Position numbers and translations under genes: made by a program
In this document: piece after piece, positions 14,709 to 20,294 of the stretch
Layout of the letters: every line of letters starts with the position of its first letter
How positions within the stretch are numbered: position 1 is the stretch's first letter
Source: a virus
Reading direction: 5' to 3' (one strand)
Virus record (IMG/VR): IMGVR_UViG_3300015263_000061
Coordinates: 1 to 20,294 of that record
DNA: 20,294 nucleotides
Notes under the pieces: model-generated
Seen by the model: the letters and a program-made list of their open reading frames with translations, nothing else
What the model was told of the DNA's origin: nothing
The model's database searches: none

Positions 14709-14904
14709 CGTCTGGCTCCATATACAAAACACTGCGGTATGCAGTAATTTGGCCGGACAGAAAAGCATCGGAATATTGATCTTTACCAGCTGTTCTTCCC
14801 AACGTCTCTTCAAGTTCCCTAACCCTGAAACCTACTGTTTGCATCACTCTATCTGTTACCGGGTGATCTAACCACTCACCCCACATCGCTCTGTCAATTG
14901 CCAT
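14701..14904 (-). CDS. Small helical protein between portal and co-chaperonin
   Basis: 67 residues. ATG 14904 overlaps the portal stop (TAATG), and its stop overlaps the co-chaperonin start by 8 bases. It contains WGEWLDHPVTDRVMQTVGFR, then RELEETLGR and a C-terminal GQITAYRSVLYM helix. The W-L-x-H-P-V-T opening followed by paired helices and a GxIxAYRxxL motif is a familiar pattern of small proteins beside phage portal genes, but their function is not known to me. The tight coupling suggests a head-assembly accessory. Confidence 0.8.
   Translation of the reverse strand: MAIDRAMWGEWLDHPVTDRVMQTVGFRVRELEETLGRTAGKDQYSDAFLSGQITAYRSVLYMEPDDA
14716..14719 (-). promoter_or_regulatory. SD that fixes the co-chaperonin start
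   Basis: GGAG lies seven bases before ATG 14708 on the minus strand. This spacing is ideal. It selects that start over the longer upstream frame, whose extra residues show no resemblance to the GroES fold. Confidence 0.7.
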
Positions 14905-17195
14905 TACTTACCTTTTTTCTTGGACGCTCCTTTCGCCGGGGAGCGGGGCCGACCGCCAGCTGATTTGGTTTTAGCTAGCGCCTGACTCTCGGCCATCTCT
15001 TCCTTGTGCCGTAGAGTCTGCTCATGTTGGGCTGCCTTGGCAGCACTCTCCATCTCTAGGTTCCTGCCCTTCACTTGGGCAGCGTGTTGATCCATGGCTG
15101 CATCCAGATTAGCCTTGCGCTCCTGCTGCATGAGTTTCATTTGGCCCTCACGTTCTCTGAGAGCCATCTTCAACTCTTCCAGTTGAGCCTTCAGCAGGCC
15201 GAGCTCACGCTCGACATCAAGGGCGTTCATCTCCTTGACCATGTCCATCTGGTGCTTCTCTTTGTCCATCTCGTGCTTGGCTGCGTCGATCTTACCCTTC
15301 ATCTCCATAGCCTGGACCTTGGGATCCGGAGCCGGAGGCGGAGGTTGGACAATAAGCTGTTCAGCCTGGGGAATCTCCAGAGCATTGGCCATAAGCTTAC
15401 CAAGCAGGGGTACGTTAACTACCCCGAGCGGCACCAAGAGCTGAGTAACCTGCTGGTACTTCTGCATCCTGGTAGCAGCGCTGTCACCCGTCGGGTCTGC
15501 TGACGGGATGATGTCGTCCTCTGGGCCATCGTACTCGTTTGGCTGCATCGGAACGTTAAGGATTTCACCAGTCTTACCCTTCAGGGATTCGTATACCCTG
15601 TTAAGACCGTAGATCTTCTTGAACTCTTTGTAGAGAGCCCGGTAGAGTCGCTTGTAGATTGCCGTGAAGACCTTCATCCCCTGCTCCACCGTTTCCTGGG
15701 TGGTAGTAGCCGGGGTGTTCTGTCCGGGCATCTTGCCCGTGAAGATCTCTGCGATACTTGCCAGCTTGTTCCCCGACTCGATCAGAAGGTTGAGCAGGTT
15801 GAACAGGACAGGCGAGGGATCCTTTACAGGAAGGGGTACAAAACCTCCTTTAATTTCGTCTGCAGTCGCATTCGCCACTTTCCATTCGCCAGGACGCCAG
15901 GGCTGATCCCCCATCTTGATGCGGAGGCTCTTAGACATGACTCCGCTTTGTAGATTGGAGAGAGAACCAGCGTCAATAAGCTGATTAAGGACAGTGTTGA
16001 TAGCATCATTAAGACTACCAAGAAGGTACCCAAAGCCGTTATCGTAAATAGCGGAATCTGGATTAGGGATAAAGCCAAACTTGGTAAAGTATTGGATAGG
16101 CTTGATGCTAATGATCTCGCCATCCTCTGACTTCTCAACCCCCTCGCTAGACCAGCATGCGACGATCCGTACCACCTTTCTAGACCGTGCATGGACGACC
16201 ACCATGTATGGCTCTTCGTATCCATCGTCATCGAGGTCAAGATAGGTGTATTGACACAGGAAGAGATGGGGAGCTGCTGCTTCATCTTGTCCTGGTTCGT
16301 CGAACTGCTCGTCGAAGTTTTTCTCCGGACGCTTGTCGTCTTCTGAATCCGGACCATTTTCGAGTTCTTCTTCGAGTACGTCAAGGAACTCTTCGTCTCT
16401 CCGTACCTTTTCAATGATCTGATTCTTCGTAAGGTAAACAAGCTCTGTCTTGCGGTAAGCGCTCTCGACAGTTTCGGCGTGGTAGTTGATGATGAACTGA
16501 TCCGGCGTGAGCCACTTGCTGCAGAGTTTGTCATTTTCTACATACGTCTTCTTGAAAGAGACTCCAACCACCGGGTTGTAAGTAAGCAGCCTGTCCATAT
16601 CCTCTTCCCAGTTCTCGCACTGGTACATGATCTGGTAGGACATGTGCTTCCCAATACGGACAGCCCGCTCCAAGCGGGAACCATCTGGATCGTAGCCGAT
16701 GACGCGAGGCTTGACGATCTGGTTATCGTTCGGCACCAGGGACGGATACGCCCTGGCTGCGAACTGCATAGCTGCCGTAGCGATTAACGGATACTTGACA
16801 TTAGCTGCACCCGGCCAGGGATAACTCTTCTCGTCCGCGAGCAAGAGGGCTTCGCGTAGATACTCCTTATTTCTTTCGAGCCAGGGAGCAACTGTCTGTA
16901 GATCTTCTTCGTAGCCATCATAAACCTTTTGGCCAATCTCCTCTAGGAGAGGTTGACCATCCTCCGTTTTCTTTTTCTTGAGCCGCTTCGCAATGTTTGC
17001 TTCGCGCATCGCGTAGTCAAACAGCTTCTCCATCTCAGCTTCCGGATCAATCATCTCCTCTTGAGGAGCGCCCTCCGGCATACCTGGCATGGGCGGCTGT
17101 CCTGGTTGTGGCATCCCCGGCTGGGGCATTCCACCACCTCCCATGGGATCCATAGGATTCGGTGCCTGTTCCATACCTGGTTGAAGTGGCATCAT
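14904..17195 (-). CDS. Portal protein (P22-like)
   Basis: 763 residues from ATG 17195 (a second ATG follows immediately), three bases after the terminase stop. The N-terminal 45 residues are Met/Pro/Gly/Gln-rich and probably disordered. The core has PWPGAANVKYPLI (residues about 125-137), a hallmark of P22-type portals, then QFIINYHAETVESA and NGFGYLLGSLNDAINTVLNQ, the latter corresponding to the region near the tunnel helix. The C-terminal third (about residues 640-760) is a long charged, Gln/Met/Lys-rich helix with heptad features, comparable to the P22 barrel, and ends in a Lys-rich SPAKGASKKKGK tail. A dodecameric ring at one vertex, serving DNA entry and exit, is the expected role. The length is close to P22 gp1 (725). 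Confidence 0.9.
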   Translation of the reverse strand: MMPLQPGMEQAPNPMDPMGGGGMPQPGMPQPGQPPMPGMPEGAPQEEMIDPEAEMEKLFDYAMREANIAKRLKKKKTEDGQPLLEEIGQKVYDGYEEDLQTVAPWLERNKEYLREALLLADEKSYPWPGAANVKYPLIATAAMQFAARAYPSLVPNDNQIVKPRVIGYDPDGSRLERAVRIGKHMSYQIMYQCENWEEDMDRLLTYNPVVGVSFKKTYVENDKLCSKWLTPDQFIINYHAETVESAYRKTELVYLTKNQIIEKVRRDEEFLDVLEEELENGPDSEDDKRPEKNFDEQFDEPGQDEAAAPHLFLCQYTYLDLDDDGYEEPYMVVVHARSRKVVRIVACWSSEGVEKSEDGEIISIKPIQYFTKFGFIPNPDSAIYDNGFGYLLGSLNDAINTVLNQLIDAGSLSNLQSGVMSKSLRIKMGDQPWRPGEWKVANATADEIKGGFVPLPVKDPSPVLFNLLNLLIESGNKLASIAEIFTGKMPGQNTPATTTQETVEQGMKVFTAIYKRLYRALYKEFKKIYGLNRVYESLKGKTGEILNVPMQPNEYDGPEDDIIPSADPTGDSAATRMQKYQQVTQLLVPLGVVNVPLLGKLMANALEIPQAEQLIVQPPPPAPDPKVQAMEMKGKIDAAKHEMDKEKHQMDMVKEMNALDVERELGLLKAQLEELKMALREREGQMKLMQQERKANLDAAMDQHAAQVKGRNLEMESAAKAAQHEQTLRHKEEMAESQALAKTKSAGGRPRSPAKGASKKKGK

Positions 17196-17198
17196 TCG

Positions 17199-18716
17199 TT
17201 AGTACCCCGTAGTCTTGTTACGCCCCTGTTGAGTATGACCACTTTCGCGCATAAGATCCTCATACTCATCCTCGTCGATCTCTTCCTTGGTAGGAGCCTC
17301 GACCATCCTGTTGAGGACTAGGCCCAACTGGGCCGAAGCATCTACCAAGTCGTCCCGACGGGTGCGAGGGAACGAGCATAGCTGGTCGATGTAGGTCTGG
17401 GCCCATGGGGCTTCCATGTCCACCTTGACCTTTCCAGCTCTGGCTCGAGCCCTGAAACTCTGAACCCGTTGAGTCTTGTCATTCCTGGACGCCGTTGCGT
17501 ACAGGTTCAAGTAGATCCCGGTCTCATCCTGCCGCCTCTTGAGAAACGGCATGACCGATGAGGCGATCTGTCCCTTTTCGAAACAGAACACCTCTGGTTC
17601 GTACATCGCTTGCAACTCGAAGAGGGTTTCAACCGCCCTCTCTGAGTCCATCCTCTCGTAGATAACGTGCTTGATCAGAAGATCGTGGCTCTCTGTTACC
17701 GCCCCGATCACGAAAGCACTGTAGTCCGAGTAAGTCTCTTGCGTTACCGCCAAGTCGAACCCGACGTAGTAGTGACAGGTCTTTTCCCTGTCCTCCATCG
17801 TCATCTCTTTGAAGTCTGCCCGCCTGAACTGGGCAGTAGTTTCATCGAGAGGCTGGTTCAGGTACTCTTGAGCGTACCCTTCCGGGTGTCCCCGCTCAAT
17901 GTACATGTCGCGTATGGCGACTAGGTCCTCTTTACTGTGCCGTTCGGGCCACAGTATCTTAGAAAAATCGGTTACTGACGGATGAGCACGATATAAACGG
18001 GAATACCATCCGGATTCGCGCGTTGTATACGTTACTAACCCGTCAGTAACACAGAACTTGTCTGTCTCTTTCGGCATTAAGGACGCCAACAGGCTGTCCT
18101 CATGCAGGATTGTGCCGACGATTCGGATGATTCCGCTCTTAGCCCTGATGGGGAGGAGAGTATTGAGGAACCATTTGAGGAGTTTGTCCCTCCGGTCCTT
18201 ACTCATCACCAGCTCATCGTTCTCCATGTCATCACAGATGATGAGATCTGGTCTTTTACCGCCCCACTTGAAGCCTCGAATCTTCTGGCCCGACCCTTTG
18301 GCCACGATTCTTGCCTCGTGACCGTCAACAAATCTGATAATAATGTCCGTCTCTGTGTCCTTTGGCCACTTCTCGATCTCCTCGATCCCGAAGAGGGCCA
18401 TCAACTTCTCGTTCTCCGAGAGTTCCTTCTTGATATCCGCCAAGAAGAGGACACTCTGAGCCTCCGTATCGGAGACCAATACTACATAGCTGGCCTCCCG
18501 GAAGATCACCTTGCAGATTAAGTACGCATGGGTGATCGCTGTGCTCTTTGCGTGGCCCCGTGGGGCCGCTATTGCTACGAACTTGGCACTGCTGCAGCAC
18601 ATGTCCCACCATTCCGTATGACACTTCGGGGTGGGAACTGGTTCATCAAACCCTGACATCAACAGCGTCTTGACTACGCCGTGGATCGTCTCGCCCGATA
18701 GGCGCTTACTCGACAT
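17199..18716 (-). CDS. terL: Terminase large subunit
   Basis: 505 residues. ATG 18716 overlaps the end of the previous gene by 11 bases. The packaging ATPase is visible: Walker A APRGHAKST (residues 51-59), Walker B DLIICDD (157-163) with the catalytic acid, and coupling motif GTIL (201-204). The nuclease half follows: YVGFDLAV (D321), VFCFEKG (E380) and RRDDLVDA (D455, D456, D459), the three acidic clusters of the RNase-H-like fold. Together these show a motor that cuts concatemers and translocates DNA through the portal encoded next. No clear small-terminase gene is seen upstream. The end (EEIDEDEYEDLM) is acidic. Confidence 0.95.
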   Translation of the reverse strand: MSSKRLSGETIHGVVKTLLMSGFDEPVPTPKCHTEWWDMCCSSAKFVAIAAPRGHAKSTAITHAYLICKVIFREASYVVLVSDTEAQSVLFLADIKKELSENEKLMALFGIEEIEKWPKDTETDIIIRFVDGHEARIVAKGSGQKIRGFKWGGKRPDLIICDDMENDELVMSKDRRDKLLKWFLNTLLPIRAKSGIIRIVGTILHEDSLLASLMPKETDKFCVTDGLVTYTTRESGWYSRLYRAHPSVTDFSKILWPERHSKEDLVAIRDMYIERGHPEGYAQEYLNQPLDETTAQFRRADFKEMTMEDREKTCHYYVGFDLAVTQETYSDYSAFVIGAVTESHDLLIKHVIYERMDSERAVETLFELQAMYEPEVFCFEKGQIASSVMPFLKRRQDETGIYLNLYATASRNDKTQRVQSFRARARAGKVKVDMEAPWAQTYIDQLCSFPRTRRDDLVDASAQLGLVLNRMVEAPTKEEIDEDEYEDLMRESGHTQQGRNKTTGY

Positions 18717-18960
18717 CGTCTAGGTACTTACGGTCGTTCCTCAGAATAGTCTTGACAAAGATGGGCTGAGTCGTGATGAATCTCAGGCCGACGTTTACTG
18801 CTCCGAGCAACGCTAGGACAATGGGATATACATACGGAGGCAGGTCCGTAAACAGGACGGCCGGGATCTGGAGAATAGCGAAGAACCCTGCAGCTGCGTT
18901 GAGCCACAGGGTCTTCGACTTGTACCAGTCCTTGCCTCGGCGATACTTGAGGTTAGTCAC
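18706..18960 (-). CDS. Two-helix membrane protein, holin candidate
   Basis: 84 residues from GTG 18960, which overlaps the preceding stop as GTGA, with GGGAG eight bases upstream. After a basic start (LKYRRGKDWYKS) there are two hydrophobic segments, residues 18-37 (TLWLNAAAGFFAILQIPAVL) and 44-61 (VYPIVLALLGAVNVGLRF), joined by a short DLPP turn. The tail (TTQPIFVKTILRNDRKYLDDVE) is charged. Both ends are predicted inside, as in two-TM (class II) holins. The K-T/S-xW-xN...N-x-x-LR-x-x-TTxPI pattern is common to phage proteins annotated as holin-like. A lysis role is plausible, but no endolysin gene is recognised in the window. Confidence 0.8.
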   Translation of the reverse strand: MTNLKYRRGKDWYKSKTLWLNAAAGFFAILQIPAVLFTDLPPYVYPIVLALLGAVNVGLRFITTQPIFVKTILRNDRKYLDDVE

Positions 18961-19232
18961 CGTTTAATGCTCCCATCAATCTGGGTAACGTAGCTAACAG
19001 CCGGGCCGAAGCCCGACTTGATCAATACGCCATCCAGGGCGACAGCGCCCTGGTAGCCAGTCATGTTGATCCAGACAGCCATAGCCTCCACGCTCTCGAA
19101 GGAGTCCTTGGGGGTAAGAGGGGGTTTAACCTCTACCGTAGGTTCCTTCTTCTCTTCCAGCGTGTGGGGAGCGTACTTCTTCTGAAGCCGCTCCACCACT
19201 CTTTGCCACCAGGATCTCAATTTCTTGAACAC
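18957..19232 (-). CDS. Small soluble hypothetical protein
   Basis: 91 residues from GTG 19232, two bases after the previous stop, with GAGG at an SD spacing of five. The first 22 residues are strongly basic and amphipathic (MFKKLRSWWQRVVERLQKKY). A Pro/Glu/Lys-rich linker follows (EEKKEPTVEVKPPLTPKD), then a compact C-terminal part (FESVEAMAVWINMTGYQGAV and IDGSIKR). There is no signal peptide. Family not recognised. It lies upstream of the holin candidate and terminase. It may be a minor virion or lysis-associated protein, and it does not look like a DNA-binding small terminase. Confidence 0.7.
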   Translation of the reverse strand: MFKKLRSWWQRVVERLQKKYAPHTLEEKKEPTVEVKPPLTPKDSFESVEAMAVWINMTGYQGAVALDGVLIKSGFGPAVSYVTQIDGSIKR

Positions 19233-19234
19233 TC

Positions 19235-19861
19235 CTACCTCGTGTTGGGCTGGTTCGGACGGGGCTTGCCAGGGGAGAACTCGCCTTCCTGGTCAGCAAC
19301 CCAGATGGCCCCACGGGCATTGAGCTTATGTCCGTGCATATCCTTGGTCGGAGCACCGTTGGCAATCCAGTCGTGGTACACCTGGACAAGATCCGTCTTG
19401 CCTTCCGGGGCGTGCTTGTTCTCAATCCAGCCGAGATCACCAGCGCTCTTAACCGAGGTAATCCAGGCAGCGTCCTTATCAACCGGGGTAACGATCTGGA
19501 GATGCTTGGGGAAATCCCCAGCGATCATACTCAGGATCATATGGGCCGTGGAGTAGTGCTTGTTGTAGGATCCCTTCTGGCAGCCAACCACGCCGTTCAT
19601 CCAGAAGTCCTTGGCGGCTACCATGTCGCCATCCCCGTTCATCACCCATTCCGGCCCCTTGACGTGGCCGTTAGACCCCAGCTCGAAGGGAACCAGCACC
19701 GGCCTCACAGGCTGGGGCTGCTCTACCGGGGGAGGAGTTTCAGGATTCGGTCGCGGATCAACCGGAACCGGGCTTGCAAGTTTTGCTTCCAGCGCTGCAA
19801 TACGGTTGATAAGCTCATGCAGTTGCTCCACTAGGAGAGTTAGGATTTGGTCAGTGTTCAT
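19235..19861 (-). CDS. Coiled-coil, proline-linker and globular-domain protein
   Basis: 208 residues. ATG 19861 overlaps the stop of a 27-residue frame as ATGA and has AAGGA upstream. Residues 3-30 have Leu/Ile at heptad spacing (ILTLLVEQLHELINRIAALE), a likely coiled-coil oligomeriser. Residues 31-55 are Pro/Val/Gln-rich and disordered. From about residue 58 there is a compact domain rich in Trp, Gly, His and Asp (FELGSNGHVKGPEWVMNGDG, FWMNGVVGCQKGSYNKHYST, DLVQVYHDWIANG), ending in a Pro/Arg tail. No catalytic motif of a known lysozyme or amidase is clear. It could be a virion or lysis-module protein; the function is unassigned. Confidence 0.7.
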   Translation of the reverse strand: MNTDQILTLLVEQLHELINRIAALEAKLASPVPVDPRPNPETPPPVEQPQPVRPVLVPFELGSNGHVKGPEWVMNGDGDMVAAKDFWMNGVVGCQKGSYNKHYSTAHMILSMIAGDFPKHLQIVTPVDKDAAWITSVKSAGDLGWIENKHAPEGKTDLVQVYHDWIANGAPTKDMHGHKLNARGAIWVADQEGEFSPGKPRPNQPNTR

Positions 19862-19941
19862 CGCTTCTTTCCTTTCTTCGGCTGCTTCTTGAGGATCCCT
19901 TGCTCCTTAGCAAAGGAACCCTCGAACAGGGCCGAAGCCAT
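19858..19941 (-). CDS. Putative 27-residue basic micro-ORF
   Basis: A short frame from ATG 19941 encodes 27 residues (MASALFEGSFAKEQGILKKQ, then PKKGKKR). It ends in an ATGA overlap with the next gene. The C-terminus is highly basic. Its own SD is weak. The intimate overlap with the following start suggests it may serve mainly to couple translation. It could be a genuine micro-protein or only a leader. Shortness limits confidence. Confidence 0.45.
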   Translation of the reverse strand: MASALFEGSFAKEQGILKKQPKKGKKR

Positions 19942-19957
19942 AAGGTTGGGTAGCTTC

Positions 19958-20233
19958 TTAGACCTTGCCGTTTTCGTTTTGGATGCGGGTCTTTTCGAAT
20001 TCATTAAGGATCCCTACCGTGGTTTCCATGAGGTTCTTGAGCTGCTCCTCGTTCATGCACTTCTTGACGGCGTGCGATTCGATGAGGCCGAAGTCTTCCT
20101 TTCCGGTGAGGACCAGGGACTGGGCAGCAAGAACTTGCTCACAAGCTTCGAGTGTCGGGAACCCTGGCACAATGACCTGAGTCATGAAGCCAAAGCTGGC
20201 GGAGGTGAAAACGGCAAAGACAAGGCTAAACAT
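19958..20233 (-). CDS. Small secreted protein with signal peptide
   Basis: 91 residues from ATG 20233, supported by an 8-base overlap with the preceding stop and by GGAG ten bases upstream. A longer frame from TTG 20287 is disfavoured because it overlaps another gene end. The start (MFSLVFAVFTSASFGF) is a hydrophobic, signal-like segment with no basic n-region, so secretion is probable but not certain. The mature part contains FPTLEACEQVLAAQ and VKKCMNEEQ, giving two Cys (C31, C59) that may form a disulphide, and then a helical NLMETTVGILNEFEKT end. Such Cys-pair small exported proteins recur in phage genomes with unknown function. It precedes the holin candidate, so a lysis-cassette role is possible. 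Confidence 0.7.
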   Translation of the reverse strand: MFSLVFAVFTSASFGFMTQVIVPGFPTLEACEQVLAAQSLVLTGKEDFGLIESHAVKKCMNEEQLKNLMETTVGILNEFEKTRIQNENGKV

Positions 20234-20294
20234 TGGGGTTGGTCTCCACGAGGCGTACCTCTTTAACTTTGTAGTCGAACAGTTCAAAGAGGTC
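20226..20294 (-). CDS. C-terminal end of an upstream gene (partial)
   Basis: The minus-strand frame entering at the window edge is open for 22 codons and ends at TAG (20226-20228), encoding a charged tail DLFELFDYKVKEVRL followed by VETNPNV. Its stop overlaps the next start by 8 bases, the same arrangement seen at two other junctions here, which supports it as a real gene end. Too little is visible for a function. Confidence 0.5.
   Translation of the reverse strand, partial: DLFELFDYKVKEVRLVETNPNV

Noticed and set aside
14709-14813. N-terminal extension of the co-chaperonin from an upstream start at 14813
   Set aside because: The extra residues do not match GroES, they overlap another coding gene, and a good SD sits before ATG 14708.

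Overview
This window is a compact stretch of a tailed bacteriophage (Caudoviricetes) genome or prophage. It encodes packaging, capsid, neck and fibre functions. Every supported gene lies on the minus strand, so the genes run in order from high to low coordinates. There is no gene-free stretch longer than about 60 bases. I see no tRNA, integrase, transposase, CRISPR array or other host-type gene. The set looks like a short-tailed (podovirus) virion with a P22-type neck: a P22-like portal with a long C-terminal coiled coil, a gp4-like adaptor and a gp10-like tail needle/nozzle stabilisation protein. The host cannot be named from the sequence. A secreted small protein and a two-helix holin candidate fit a bacterial host.

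Layout in transcription order: (1) 20294-18706 holds the end of an unknown gene, a small secreted protein, a 27-residue micro-ORF, a coiled-coil/proline-linker protein, a small soluble protein and a two-TM holin candidate. (2) 18716-14904 holds the large terminase and the portal. (3) 14904-13104 holds a small helical protein, a GroES-like co-chaperonin, a scaffolding protein and a small conserved-looking protein. (4) 13057-10244 holds a probable head decoration protein, the major capsid protein and three small virion-type proteins. This is the only part with clear intergenic gaps, strong Shine-Dalgarno (SD) sequences and stem-loops. (5) 10235-7246 holds two tandem paralogous beta-rich appendage proteins. 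(6) 7246-3020 holds a zinc-finger-like protein, a small basic protein, the gp4-like adaptor and the gp10-like stabilisation protein. (7) 3020-1 holds a glycine-rich tail fibre/adhesin, a small helical protein, an asparagine-rich protein, a Gly/Met/Gln/Pro-rich protein and the start of a further gene. The last three sit where P22-like phages keep ejection proteins.

The genes appear to be one or a few polycistronic messages. Most junctions overlap (six TAATG, four A/GTGA, three 8-nt overlaps), which implies translational coupling. The capsid-proper genes instead have gaps, strong SDs and hairpins, as expected for independent high-level translation. The co-chaperonin lies between portal and scaffold, which suggests it helps fold or assemble the capsid through the host GroEL. 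The most distinctive items are this GroES homologue, the tandem paralogous appendage genes, the intercistronic hairpins (one pairing with the SD of the next gene), the Asn-rich protein and the glycine-rich adhesin. Nothing here is clearly an entirely new system.
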